DNA of 39,729 bases from an uncultured Gammaproteobacteria bacterium. Lineage in GTDB: Bacteria; Pseudomonadota; Gammaproteobacteria; GCA-002705445; GCA-002716945. The stretch covers positions 1 to 39,729 of the forward strand of contig CACLCV010000006.1 of NCBI GenBank assembly GCA_902605525.1, in the 5' to 3' direction. The position numbers were made by a program, and so were the translations under genes. Positions 9,674 through 18,904 of this stretch are shown here, one piece after another. Below the pieces are notes generated by a model. That model was given only the letters and a program-made list of their open reading frames with translations. It was not told the origin of the DNA and searched no databases. Each line of letters starts with the position of its first letter. The first letter of the stretch is position 1.

Positions 9674-10609
9674 TTTATTATAAATTTCGTTTGCAATTCT
9701 ACACATATCAATTTTAATGTATTTATCATCGGTACCAGAATCTTCATAAGCTAATCTGTTTGATTTATCATTGATGGTAGCCCACCTAAGGGATGTTGAT
9801 GATTTCTTTGATGGATAAAAAGCTACCGTTTTTTTGTTTAAAGACCCTGCAACATGTAGCGGACCAGTTGATCCCGAAATAAACAAATCACATTGGTTAA
9901 TATTTGAAAACATTTGTGTGAGTTGATTTGTTGGTTTAATTACATCGATATCTAATTGAGGTACTCTATTCTTCATTAGAAGACATTTATCATAATCATA
10001 AATATCGCAATGTAAAATAAATTTATAGGAACATAATCTATCTAAATCTATACATAATTTAATAAAATCGTCTTCAGATAATGTCTTAGATGATCCACCG
10101 GTAAATGGGTGAATAAAAATTATTTTTTTTGCATTATTTCTTTTTTCATTTTTGTTCTCTATTTTTATGTAAGGACCATTAGCTTCAACAACTTGAAAAC
10201 CATTATCAACTAAAAAGTAGCGTACAAGATCATTGTTGTATTCATATTCAGGCTTGAGCGATTTTGACCTATTCTGTTTGATTGTTTTATTATAGAAAAA
10301 TTGAACTAATTTTGTTGAGGGTGCATATCTATTTTTAATATTTGCTTTCCATAGATTATAGCCAATAGTAAATGTGGAAAAAAAACTTATGGAGTAATTA
10401 TATTCCTGATTTAAAATGTTAACAGATGACCCAACATCCACAAATACATTGTCAATATCATTTGATAATATCGATATATCCTTATAATTTTTATCGACAA
10501 GACAATCGATTTGTATGTCTGGTATGGATGATTTTATGATTTTTAGAGCTGGAAGAATCAACATTAAGTCTCCTAAGCGATCATTTCTTATAACTAGAAT
10601 CTTATTCAT
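9662..10609 (-). CDS. GT9-family glycosyltransferase (heptosyltransferase-like)
   Basis: A 315-residue protein with the GT9 layout: N-terminal ILVIRNDRLGDLMLILPALK acceptor domain, then a donor-binding domain with IFIHPFTGGSSKTL and SGSTGPLHVAGSLNKKTVAFYP. It is one of three GT9 proteins in the window and lacks the C-terminal Cys cluster of WaaF. It probably adds heptose or a related sugar to LPS core, but the acceptor is unknown. It converges on waaF and diverges from the GT4 gene at 10694. Confidence 0.8.
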   Translation of the reverse strand: MNKILVIRNDRLGDLMLILPALKIIKSSIPDIQIDCLVDKNYKDISILSNDIDNVFVDVGSSVNILNQEYNYSISFFSTFTIGYNLWKANIKNRYAPSTKLVQFFYNKTIKQNRSKSLKPEYEYNNDLVRYFLVDNGFQVVEANGPYIKIENKNEKRNNAKKIIFIHPFTGGSSKTLSEDDFIKLCIDLDRLCSYKFILHCDIYDYDKCLLMKNRVPQLDIDVIKPTNQLTQMFSNINQCDLFISGSTGPLHVAGSLNKKTVAFYPSKKSSTSLRWATINDKSNRLAYEDSGTDDKYIKIDMCRIANEIYNKLLK

Positions 10610-10652
10610 TTGTGTATTACAACAATAAAAATTATTACTTACAAATTATTCT

Positions 10653-10682
10653 TTGTTTCTTCACTAATAATAAGACTATAAT
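10653..10682 (+). promoter_or_regulatory. Putative sigma-70 promoter of the GT4/GT2 pair
   Basis: A perfect TATAAT (10677-10682) is preceded by TTGTTT (10653-10658) at 18 bp. The ATG of the next gene is only 11 nt beyond the -10 box, so the transcript would have a leader of about five nucleotides or none. This fits the lack of an SD at that start. Confidence 0.4.
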
Positions 10683-10693
10683 ATCGAAATTAT

Positions 10694-11785
10694 ATGAAAA
10701 TTAATAAAGTACTGGCTCTATGTTTATCTCCTGACCAGGGTGGGCTGGAGTTATATTTTACAAAACTTGCTCAGCATTATAGGAATAAGGGCGATAAAAT
10801 GCATGCCGCCTGTGTGAAAAAATCATATATTTCTAAAATTATCACTAACAACAAAGTTGAATGTACGCCCAAAGGTGTTTTCAAATATTTAATCAACTTT
10901 TTTGTGTTAAGGAAATACATTATCAACAATAAATTAAATATTATTCACGTAAGTTGGTCTAAAGACATTTATATAGCAGTGATACTAAAGTTATTAACAC
11001 CTGGAGATATCAAGATAATTTATTATAGACAAATGAAAATATCTCATTCAAAAAAAACCTTCTATCATAAATTCTTTTATAGAAACATAGACTTAGTTTT
11101 AGTTATAACAGATAAACTATGTGAAGAAGCTTATAGGAATCTGCCAATAGATAAAGATAAAGTTCAAAAACTTATATATGGTATCAGTAAACCAAAATCG
11201 GAAATGAAATTAAATAAATCAGATTTTATGATGAGCAATAATATTGACCCAAAAATATTTTCTATTGGTATATTTTCACGTGTTGAAGAACAAAAAGGTC
11301 AACACCTTGTTTTGGAGGCTATGAATATTAGCTCAAATAAGATGCAACTGTGTATTATTGGACACATCATGTCTAAACAATACAAAGAAGATTTACTTAT
11401 CAATGCTAAAATATATCACTTAACCAACTATTTAAAATTTATTAACTTTGTGGATTCACCAATGTCATTCATGCCATTTTTTGATTTAGTGATACTGCCT
11501 ACTTACGAGGAAACATTTGGACTAGTTGCTGCAGAAGCAATGATTATGGGTGTACCAGTTATTGGAAGTGATGCCGGTGGTGTACCAGAAATTATCTCAC
11601 ATGGTACTAATGGCCTTTTATTTGATACAAAAAATGCTAGCGACCTTTCAAAAAAAATTGATACATTGTATGAAAATAAAACTTTAAGGGATTCACTGGT
11701 TTCTAATGCATCTAAATATGCTTATGAGCAGTATGATTATGATAAACATTTTGATAAATTAGAGAAAATATTTGACGCTTTATAA
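10694..11785 (+). CDS. GT4-family glycosyltransferase
   Basis: A 363-residue GT-B enzyme. The N-terminal acceptor domain has CLSPDQGGLELYFTKLAQHY, and the C-terminal donor domain has IGIFSRVEEQKGQH. The E-x7-E motif of GT4 retaining enzymes is clear in PTYEETFGLVAAEAMIMGVP, followed by VIGSDAGGVPEII. The gene lies in the LPS block and is followed 2 nt later by a GT2 gene, so both probably build LPS core or a surface glycan. Sugar and linkage cannot be told from the sequence. Confidence 0.85.
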   Translation: MKINKVLALCLSPDQGGLELYFTKLAQHYRNKGDKMHAACVKKSYISKIITNNKVECTPKGVFKYLINFFVLRKYIINNKLNIIHVSWSKDIYIAVILKLLTPGDIKIIYYRQMKISHSKKTFYHKFFYRNIDLVLVITDKLCEEAYRNLPIDKDKVQKLIYGISKPKSEMKLNKSDFMMSNNIDPKIFSIGIFSRVEEQKGQHLVLEAMNISSNKMQLCIIGHIMSKQYKEDLLINAKIYHLTNYLKFINFVDSPMSFMPFFDLVILPTYEETFGLVAAEAMIMGVPVIGSDAGGVPEIISHGTNGLLFDTKNASDLSKKIDTLYENKTLRDSLVSNASKYAYEQYDYDKHFDKLEKIFDAL

Positions 11786-11787
11786 AA

Positions 11788-12549
11788 ATGAATAAAATAA
11801 CAGGCACAATAATAACTCTCAATGCTGAAAAATATATTGAAAGAGCTATAAGAAGTTTACAAAGTATTTGCGACGAGGTAATTGTCCTTGATTCTGAAAG
11901 TACAGATCTAACAAGAGAGATAGCAGTGAATTCTGGAGCCAAGGTATTTGTTCAACCTTTCTTAGGAGATGGTGACCAAAAAAAAGAAGCCTCTAAATTT
12001 TCGAAAAATAATTGGATATTTAGCATGGATGCCGATGAATATTTAGCAAATGACCTAATAGAATTTGTTAAAACAATCAATCTTAGTGATGATTATGATA
12101 GTTATTCATTTCGTAGAAAAAATTACTGTGGGAATGAATGGATAAAAGCAGCTGGATTTTATCCTGATGAAGTTACAAGATTGTATAACAAAGCCAAAGT
12201 AAATTATGATACAAGATCAGATCATGCTGCTGTAACAAGTATTAAAAGATTTAGATCAAAATCACATATCATACATAATACATACGAGTCCATGGATGAA
12301 TGGGTTGAGAAGATAAATTTTAGAAGTAGTATGAGTGCCAAACAACTTTTTAAAGATGGAGTTAAAGCATCTTCAATCAGACCAATAACAAGATCTATTT
12401 TCGCGTTTTTTAAAAAATTAATTATCAAAGGTGGGATTTTTCAAGGAAAAAATGGTTTTAAAGTAGCACTTACAACTATGTTCAACACTTATCTAAAATA
12501 CACAAAGTTAAATGATATTTATGACAAAGAAAATAGTTCAAATAAATAA
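11788..12549 (+). CDS. GT2-family glycosyltransferase, WaaE/KdtX-like
   Basis: A 253-residue GT-A enzyme resembling the LPS-core beta-glucosyltransferases WaaE/KdtX. Seen are ITGTIITLNAEKYIERAI, EVIVLDSESTDLT (nucleotide binding) and the metal-binding FSMDADEYL. RLYNKAKVNYD and HNTYESMDEWVEKINFRSS are typical of the group. It pairs with the GT4 gene upstream. Its 3' end overlaps the convergent gene by 12 nt. Confidence 0.82.
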   Translation: MNKITGTIITLNAEKYIERAIRSLQSICDEVIVLDSESTDLTREIAVNSGAKVFVQPFLGDGDQKKEASKFSKNNWIFSMDADEYLANDLIEFVKTINLSDDYDSYSFRRKNYCGNEWIKAAGFYPDEVTRLYNKAKVNYDTRSDHAAVTSIKRFRSKSHIIHNTYESMDEWVEKINFRSSMSAKQLFKDGVKASSIRPITRSIFAFFKKLIIKGGIFQGKNGFKVALTTMFNTYLKYTKLNDIYDKENSSNK

Positions 12550-13122
12550 TAAGTCTTTTTCACAATCAATATCTTTCAATTTCCGTACAAAGCCGTAACT
12601 TATTTTATGTCCCTTGCAACTAGCTTTTAAGTCATCAATTAAGATGGTGTCCATATTTAGATTTTTGAAAATATAGTGAGCATTAGCTTTAACACCCACA
12701 AGATAAAATCCTCCATCATTTGAAGGGCCAAATACACAATCATGTTTATTTAATAAATTAATACACTCAGATATTTCATCAACACTTATAGATGGAATAT
12801 CTGAACCTATCACTAATCTTTTTTCAAACTTTACATCTTTTTGATTTAAAATTGAGTATATCTTATCACTAAGTTTTCCTCTTCTTTGGATCTTAAGATT
12901 AATGTTATATTTTTTTGAAAGCTTTTGAAGAAACAAGCCATCTTTCTTTGGAAACAAATAGAGTAGGTTTGTAGTATTGAATTTCGATACAATATTACAT
13001 GTCTTATCAAGCATAAGCTTTGCTAAATACTTTCTTTCTTCTTTTGGCAATAGTGCCTTCAATCTAGTTTTGCATTCAGCAAAATCAGGATTTTTTGACA
13101 TAATGTTGATTATTATACTCAT
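12538..13122 (-). CDS. rSAM/selenodomain-associated transferase 1 (TIGR04282-like, DUF2064)
   Basis: A 194-residue nucleotidyl/glycosyltransferase-like protein. The N-terminal MSKNPDFAECKTRLKALLP matches the family's K-x-P-x-x-G-x-x-K-T-R-L-type opening, but the usual Gly is Glu. RLVIGSDIPSIS and VFGPSNDGGFYLVG are diagnostic. The ATG at 13122 overlaps the upstream stop by 4 nt. This family regularly occurs with the TIGR04283 transferase and the ArsS-type radical SAM protein, as here. Substrate is not established; a role in arsenosugar building is inferred. Confidence 0.82.
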   Translation of the reverse strand: MSIIINIMSKNPDFAECKTRLKALLPKEERKYLAKLMLDKTCNIVSKFNTTNLLYLFPKKDGLFLQKLSKKYNINLKIQRRGKLSDKIYSILNQKDVKFEKRLVIGSDIPSISVDEISECINLLNKHDCVFGPSNDGGFYLVGVKANAHYIFKNLNMDTILIDDLKASCKGHKISYGFVRKLKDIDCEKDLLFI

Positions 13123-13790
13123 TTATAAATATTGGCTAAGAATTTATCATTTACACCAAGGTAATATAAGAGTCTTAATAATCTCATTAAAAAGATTGTT
13201 CTAAAAAATCCATACTCTTCCCATCTTCTTGATGAAGTTATAGCTAGCCCCTTAATTAGATTTGGTTTACTTAATTTCTTTATTCTGTTAGAAAACTCTA
13301 TATCTTCCATTAAATATATTTCTTTAAAACCTTTTACTCTGTAAAAAAAATTATTCTCCACAATCATAACTTGATCGCCTGTCGCGTAATTAAATAATCT
13401 GCTTCTTATGTTTATAAGCGTAGATAGTATCGTGTATTTAAAATTATTTGATTTTATTTTGATATTAAAAAACCCCCATTGAATATTTTTATTAATCTTT
13501 TTAAGATGGTTTATTGCATCATTATCCAGTATGGTATCTGCATGAAGAAATACTAAGTACTTCCCGCTGGCATGTTTTGCTCCTAAATTAAATTGTTTTG
13601 CCCTAGAAGGTTCAGATATGTATACATTACATGATAATGTTTTGGCAATATTTACCGTAGAATCATGGCTTCCCCCGTCAACTACTATCAATTCAGCATT
13701 TAGGTATTTTCTTATTTTTTTTAAAAAAATTAGATTTGATAAAAGTGTTTGTTCCTCATTAAGTGTTGGAATAATAAAAGAAAGATTCAT
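13119..13790 (-). CDS. rSAM/selenodomain-associated transferase 2 (TIGR04283-like GT2)
   Basis: A 223-residue family 2 glycosyltransferase with SFIIPTLNEEQTLL, ELIVVDGGSHDST, EPSRAKQFNLGAKHASG and FLHADTIL. YATGDQVMIVENNFFYRVKGF and LMEDIEFSNRIKK are characteristic of TIGR04283. The frame stays open to a TTG at 13814, but the ATG at 13790 (MNLSFIIPTLNEE) gives the normal N terminus and avoids overlap with the upstream gene. It sits between the other transferase and the radical SAM gene in one minus-strand operon. Confidence 0.85.
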   Translation of the reverse strand: MNLSFIIPTLNEEQTLLSNLIFLKKIRKYLNAELIVVDGGSHDSTVNIAKTLSCNVYISEPSRAKQFNLGAKHASGKYLVFLHADTILDNDAINHLKKINKNIQWGFFNIKIKSNNFKYTILSTLINIRSRLFNYATGDQVMIVENNFFYRVKGFKEIYLMEDIEFSNRIKKLSKPNLIKGLAITSSRRWEEYGFFRTIFLMRLLRLLYYLGVNDKFLANIYK

Positions 13791-13792
13791 GC

Positions 13793-14743
13793 TTATATTG
13801 TTGTTCCTCCACAACTACTTCCGGATCCAGCGGTACAACCATAACAATGGTCTCCGGTTGATATCTCTCTATTATGTAGATATTTTTTTGTCATCTTGGT
13901 GATATGAGTTTCTTTACCTGATAAGTTCATTTTGAGCATTTGATTGAAATCACAATCAAAGACGTTTCCTTTATAGTCAATGCTAATTAACTCTTTACAC
14001 ATTACATTTTCTTTAGCTTTTTCTGAAAATGATGATATTAGAAGTTTCATATAGCTATTAAACTTACCTTGGCTTACTAATGTGCTACCAAATCTATTAA
14101 TTGGCATATTTGTAATTGTAAACAAGTTATTGAACTCGATGTCAAAACTCTTTCTAAGATATGTCTTATACTCCTTTTCGAGTTTAATTTGTGAAGGAGG
14201 TAGAACAGGACCTTGTGGGTTGTAGACTAGATTTAAAATTAGATCTTTCTTAATCCCATATCCCATATTATTCAGTAGTCTTAATGCATTAATACTCTCA
14301 TCAAACACACCTTTACCTCTTTGACGATCTACATTTTTTTTTATATAACAAGGTAAGGAGGCAATAATTTCTATTTTATGTTTTACAAAAAAACTCGGTA
14401 AATCTTCCATGCCATCTTCATTGAGTATAGTCAAATTACATCGATCAATTATACGAATATCATGTTGTCTTAATTCCTTAACCATATATTTAAAATACTT
14501 ATTTATCTCAGGAGCGCCTCCTGTCAGATCAACTTTTTCGATATTATTATTAACAGCAAAATTGATTACATTATCTATGGTTTTTTTATCCATCATTTCT
14601 TTTCTTTTTGGACCGGCATTTACATGACAATGAAGACAGCTTTGATTACACTTATAACCTAAATTAACCTGGATGGTTTTAAGACAAGACCTTCTAATGC
14701 TTGGGAAATTCGTATTTTTAATAAGGGGATAAATCTTATGCAT
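13793..14743 (-). CDS. arsS: ArsS-like radical SAM protein (TIGR04167, Cys form of rSAM/SeCys family)
   Basis: Radical SAM enzyme of the family called ArsS, implicated in adding a 5'-deoxyadenosyl group to methylated arsenic to form arsenosugar precursors. With the start at 14743 the 4Fe-4S motif is Cys32-x3-Cys36-x2-Cys39 (CNQSCLHC). VDLTGGAPEIN, NLVYNPQGPVLPP and the C-terminal CYGCTAGSGSSCGG are diagnostic; in some relatives the penultimate Cys is selenocysteine. The frame extends 21 codons upstream to 14806, but that would overlap the divergent tldD-like gene, and IIMHKIYPLIK gives a better start. No arsM methyltransferase is in the window. Confidence 0.85.
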   Translation of the reverse strand: MHKIYPLIKNTNFPSIRRSCLKTIQVNLGYKCNQSCLHCHVNAGPKRKEMMDKKTIDNVINFAVNNNIEKVDLTGGAPEINKYFKYMVKELRQHDIRIIDRCNLTILNEDGMEDLPSFFVKHKIEIIASLPCYIKKNVDRQRGKGVFDESINALRLLNNMGYGIKKDLILNLVYNPQGPVLPPSQIKLEKEYKTYLRKSFDIEFNNLFTITNMPINRFGSTLVSQGKFNSYMKLLISSFSEKAKENVMCKELISIDYKGNVFDCDFNQMLKMNLSGKETHITKMTKKYLHNREISTGDHCYGCTAGSGSSCGGTTI

Positions 14744-14757
14744 AATTATAGTTAAAT

Positions 14758-14770
14758 GATACAATGTATC
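14758..14770. promoter_or_regulatory. Small dyad between arsS-like and tldD-like genes
   Basis: The 39-nt divergent gap contains a perfect dyad, GATAC-AAT-GTATC, lying 12 nt before the plus-strand start and 14 nt beyond the minus-strand start. It may be part of overlapping promoters or an operator. It is short enough to arise by chance in AT-rich DNA. Confidence 0.25.
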
Positions 14771-14782
14771 CTCCACTAAATC

Positions 14783-16216
14783 ATGAAAAATGAATTTATA
14801 AATCAAATAAACAGCTATCTTCCAAACGTTGACTATTGCTCTTTCCGTTTTGTAAGCAAATATACGAATGTTTTATCGGTTACAAGAAATGTCTTAGAGC
14901 CGATTGAGATCATAGAAGATGAAGGCCTGATGGTAACGGTAATTCATAACGGTGGATATGGTTATTCTGCGACGAGCGACTTGACTAGGGAAGGAATATT
15001 GAAAGCGACAGAAGAGGCAAAGAATTGGTCTGCATTTACAAAAGGTAACTTAATTCATCAGCCCACTCCTCCAGCGGATATCATTAATAATGGCAAGTAT
15101 TTTACTCATGAGCAAGATACTTGGGCCAAAGAGTCAAACAAAGATAAAGTTGATTATCTATATGAAATTAATAAAGCTTTAAAGTCTAAACCAACAATTT
15201 CAAACTGGGGAGCAAGCTTTAGATACAATAAAATTGAAACTTTATTTACAGATACAAATGGAAGTAAATTTAGACAAAATATCTCGTACATACTTCCCCA
15301 ACTAATTGCATGTGCCGAATATAAAAAAGAAATCCAAACTAGAACATATGGGGGCCATGCTCATGCTAGACAGATTGGTTATAATTTTATTAAAGACTCA
15401 AATTTAATTGATACAGCAACGTCAATTGCAAATGATGCAATAGAACTGTCTATGGCACCAAACTGTCCAAGTAAAAAATGCGATGCGTTAATAGCGCCTG
15501 ATCAAATGATTTTACAAATTCACGAATCTATCGGACATCCACTAGAATTAGATAGAATATTAGGTGATGAGAGAAATTATGCTGGCTCAAGTTTTGTTAA
15601 TCTTGATATGTTTGGCAAATATAAGTATGGATCTGAAAAGCTGAACATATCTTTTAATCCTGAACAAGAATCAGAACTTGCATCGTATAATTTTGATGAT
15701 GATGGAACTCCAGCTCAAAAAAAATATCTAATCCAAAATGGATTACTAAAGAAACCAATAGGTAGCTTTTATTCCGCTCAAAGAGCTGAACAAGATTATG
15801 TTGCTTGTTCAAGAGCCACAAGTTGGAATAGACCACCTATCGATAGAATGGGTAATATTAACATGGAGCCAGGCGATACTCCTTTGTCTGAAATGATAGC
15901 AGCTATCGAAGATGGAATTTTATTAGAAACGAATAATTCATGGTCTATTGACGATTATAGGAATAAATTTCAATTTGGCTGTGAAAAAGGAACCATCATC
16001 AAAGATGGAGAGATGAGAGGAGTAGTAAAAAATCCAAACTATCGTGGTATCACTAAAGATTTCTGGCATAACTTAGCCATGGTCGGTGATGAATCATCTT
16101 ATTCCATCCTTGGTACAGCAAATTGTGGAAAGGGAGAGCCTAATCAAACTATCTTTGTAGGCCATGCAACACCGTCTTGTTTGTTTAAAGATATTGATGT
16201 TTTTGGTGGAGAGTAA
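14783..16216 (+). CDS. TldD-like metalloprotease subunit
   Basis: TldD/TldE heterodimers are zinc proteases that cleave unfolded or modified peptides. This 477-residue subunit has the active-site HExxxH motif as HESIGH (His247, Glu248, His252) followed by PLELDRILGDERNYAGSS. That form is closer to the broad TldD/PmbA family than to E. coli TldD, which reads HEAVGHGLEGD. A C-terminal NCGKGEP segment, present in the family, contains a conserved Cys. It is coupled to the next gene by a TAATG overlap, the expected partner arrangement. No precursor peptide gene is evident nearby. Confidence 0.85.
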   Translation: MKNEFINQINSYLPNVDYCSFRFVSKYTNVLSVTRNVLEPIEIIEDEGLMVTVIHNGGYGYSATSDLTREGILKATEEAKNWSAFTKGNLIHQPTPPADIINNGKYFTHEQDTWAKESNKDKVDYLYEINKALKSKPTISNWGASFRYNKIETLFTDTNGSKFRQNISYILPQLIACAEYKKEIQTRTYGGHAHARQIGYNFIKDSNLIDTATSIANDAIELSMAPNCPSKKCDALIAPDQMILQIHESIGHPLELDRILGDERNYAGSSFVNLDMFGKYKYGSEKLNISFNPEQESELASYNFDDDGTPAQKKYLIQNGLLKKPIGSFYSAQRAEQDYVACSRATSWNRPPIDRMGNINMEPGDTPLSEMIAAIEDGILLETNNSWSIDDYRNKFQFGCEKGTIIKDGEMRGVVKNPNYRGITKDFWHNLAMVGDESSYSILGTANCGKGEPNQTIFVGHATPSCLFKDIDVFGGE

Positions 16217-17541
16217 TGAGAGAGTATTTTGAAAATATTACTAAAGAATTATTTAAAAACATAAAAAGTAATGAGCTTTTAATTATTAATTTCGATGCTG
16301 AAGAATCAAAATTTGTCAGACTAAATAAGGGTAAAATAAGACAAGCTGGAAGTGTTAAACAAATTTCAATGACACTAAGTTTATCTACAAAAGATAAAAG
16401 AAATTTAAAATCATATGTAAGGCTCAATGGAAGTTTTGAAAGAGATATATCCACGCTAATAAAAACTCTCAATTACTTAAGAAGGGAGTTGCCGGATTTG
16501 CCTAAGGATCCATATATGATGTTTTCCACATCTGTTCATTCAACTGAGATATCTTCTGAAAAGCAAAGTACTAGTGATGAAGTAATTTTAGAACACATAT
16601 TGAATAGCGCAACTAAGCTAGATTTAGTAGGAATATTTTCATCAGGATCAATTTATACTGGACTAGCAAATTCATTAGGTCAAAAAAACTGGCATGAAGA
16701 TTATTCCTTTAGCTTTGACTATTCTATTTATAACAAAAATAATAATGCTATAAAGCTTAACTACTCATCAAAAAAATGGAATAAAGAAGATTATGATTTT
16801 ATTCTTAACAAAGGTATAGAAAAGTTAGCTATACTATCGAATCCAGAGAAGAAAATTACTACTGGAGAATACAGAGTATACCTTGAGCCATCTGCACTTA
16901 ATGAAATCATAGATATGATGGCATGGGGAGGATTTAGTTATAAATCCAATAAAATTGGAACTAGTCCTCTTCATTTATTAAATAAAAAAGAAAGAAAACT
17001 AAATGAACTTATATCTATAGATGAAAATATAAAAGACGGACTCTCTGCTAATTTTAATTCTGATGGTTTTATAAAGCCTGAGGAGATTAGCATGATTAAA
17101 AAGGGAGAATTTAGAGAATCTTTAACCTCACCTCGTTCGTCACTAGAATATTCAGTAGTTCACAATGCAGCAAGTCCCTCAGAATATCCCTGTTCTATAG
17201 ATATGAGAGCAGGCTCCATAAGTGATGACAAAATCTTAGAGACAATTGATAAAGGAATTTATATAAGTAATCTCTGGTATTTAAACTTTTCAGATAGAAA
17301 TAACGGAAGAATGACAGGACTTACAAGGTTCGGGTGTTTTTTAGTAGAAAACGGCAAGCTTACTGCTCCAATTAATACAATGAGATTCGATGACAGCGTT
17401 TACAGTATGTTGGGTGATAACTTGATCGGTCTCACTTCAAGTAGGGAGCTTCTAATTGACTCTGGAACATATGAGGAAAGGTCAACATCAAGTGCAAGAT
17501 TACCCGGCGCCATAGTAAATAACTTTAAGATGACACTATGA
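16216..17541 (+). CDS. TldE/PmbA-like protease subunit
   Basis: A 441-residue TldD/PmbA-family protein without an HExxxH motif, as expected for the non-catalytic TldE-type partner. N-terminal LIINFDAEESKFVRLNKGKI and C-terminal SSARLPGAIVNNFK are seen. TGLTRFGCFLVENGKL is the family's typical late strand. It starts within the stop codon of the tldD-like gene and overlaps gltX by 4 nt (ATGA). The pair is probably a working heterodimer. Its target peptide is unknown. Confidence 0.82.
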   Translation: MREYFENITKELFKNIKSNELLIINFDAEESKFVRLNKGKIRQAGSVKQISMTLSLSTKDKRNLKSYVRLNGSFERDISTLIKTLNYLRRELPDLPKDPYMMFSTSVHSTEISSEKQSTSDEVILEHILNSATKLDLVGIFSSGSIYTGLANSLGQKNWHEDYSFSFDYSIYNKNNNAIKLNYSSKKWNKEDYDFILNKGIEKLAILSNPEKKITTGEYRVYLEPSALNEIIDMMAWGGFSYKSNKIGTSPLHLLNKKERKLNELISIDENIKDGLSANFNSDGFIKPEEISMIKKGEFRESLTSPRSSLEYSVVHNAASPSEYPCSIDMRAGSISDDKILETIDKGIYISNLWYLNFSDRNNGRMTGLTRFGCFLVENGKLTAPINTMRFDDSVYSMLGDNLIGLTSSRELLIDSGTYEERSTSSARLPGAIVNNFKMTL

Positions 17542-18899
17542 TGATTAAAACAAGATTTGCACCTAGCCCTACAGGATGGCTTCATATTGGTGGTGTCAGA
17601 ACTGCACTTTATTCCTGGCTTTATGCAAGGAAGAATAATGGAAAGTTTTATTTAAGGATAGATGATACAGACACCACGAGAAGTTCAGATGAATATAAAA
17701 ATTCCATTATATTTGCTCTAAATCAACTTGGACTTAACTATGATGACGAAATAATTTATCAGTCAAATAGATTCGATCATTATGTAGATAAAATAGAACA
17801 ACTTTTAAATGATGGTATGGCTTATTACGACAAAGTTGAAATAAATGAAAAAACTAAAGAGACAGATCTTTCAGTGCAATTTGAAAATAGACTAAATAGA
17901 AAAGGACATGTAATTCGATTTAGAAATCAAAAACAAAATAGCATAACCATTCATGATTCTGTGCATGGTGAAGTAATATTTGACCCTAAAGTCTTTTTTG
18001 ATGTTGTAATATTAAGATCAAGTGGTGTTCCAACATATAACCTCACATCAGTGGTAGATGATATAGACCTAGGTATAACACATCTCATAAGAGGAGATGA
18101 CCATCTCAGCAATCTTCCTGTTCAGGTGAATTTATTTGAATCGTTTAAAGCCAAAGTTCCATCTTTTTCGCACCTTCCAATGATTCATGGTGTAGATGGC
18201 AAAAGACTATCAAAAAGACATGGTGCAGTTGATATTAATCATTTTTTAAATGAAGGGTACAGAGTAGATGCAATATTAAATTATCTTGCTAAAACTGGAT
18301 GGTCTCATGGAGATCAAGAAATATTTAGTATAGATCAATTAATTGAGCTATTTGATTTAGATAGAATAACAAAGTCAGCTGCTGCATTTGATATTGAAAA
18401 AATGAATTGGTTAAATCAGCATTATATTAAAAATGATTCAATTGAGAATATTGCTGAGCAGATTCTTCCTTTTCTAATAGCCAAAGAGTTACCAAACACA
18501 CCAAAAAATGACAAATATTTATGTGATATTCTACATTTGGGCATAGAAAGAGAATATTCTTTGAAAAATATTGCAAATAGCATTACATACTTTTATGAAA
18601 ATGAGATTAAATATGACCTAGATATCATCACTAAATTTGAAAAAGAACAAACAATAAAAATTCTCAGAGATACAATATCTAAATTATTTATTGTTGATTT
18701 TACCGACAAGCCATCAATAAGTGCATGTGTTAAAGCAACCTGCAAAGATTTATCTCTAAAATTTAAAGATGTAGGCCCTTTGATACGGTTCTCAACTACC
18801 GGAAGGCTCAATGCTCCATCCATTGATGACTTATGTTTTGTGTTAGGAAAAAAAAGAGTAATTGAAAGAATATCAAGATTCCTAGAAATTTATAAATAA
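17538..18899 (+). CDS. gltX: Glutamyl-tRNA synthetase
   Basis: Class I synthetase that charges tRNA-Glu; one such tRNA is encoded at 24496. The 453-residue protein has RFAPSPTGWLHIGGVRTALY with the HIGH box, LRIDDTD, GVPTYNLTSVVDDIDLGITH, and the KMSKS equivalent KRLSKRHGA. An ATG one codon later (17541) could also be the start. It follows the tldE-like gene with a 4-nt overlap. It converges on a 47-codon minus-strand gene 5 nt beyond its stop. Confidence 0.95.
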   Translation: MMIKTRFAPSPTGWLHIGGVRTALYSWLYARKNNGKFYLRIDDTDTTRSSDEYKNSIIFALNQLGLNYDDEIIYQSNRFDHYVDKIEQLLNDGMAYYDKVEINEKTKETDLSVQFENRLNRKGHVIRFRNQKQNSITIHDSVHGEVIFDPKVFFDVVILRSSGVPTYNLTSVVDDIDLGITHLIRGDDHLSNLPVQVNLFESFKAKVPSFSHLPMIHGVDGKRLSKRHGAVDINHFLNEGYRVDAILNYLAKTGWSHGDQEIFSIDQLIELFDLDRITKSAAAFDIEKMNWLNQHYIKNDSIENIAEQILPFLIAKELPNTPKNDKYLCDILHLGIEREYSLKNIANSITYFYENEIKYDLDIITKFEKEQTIKILRDTISKLFIVDFTDKPSISACVKATCKDLSLKFKDVGPLIRFSTTGRLNAPSIDDLCFVLGKKRVIERISRFLEIYK

Positions 18900-18904
18900 A
18901 TCTA

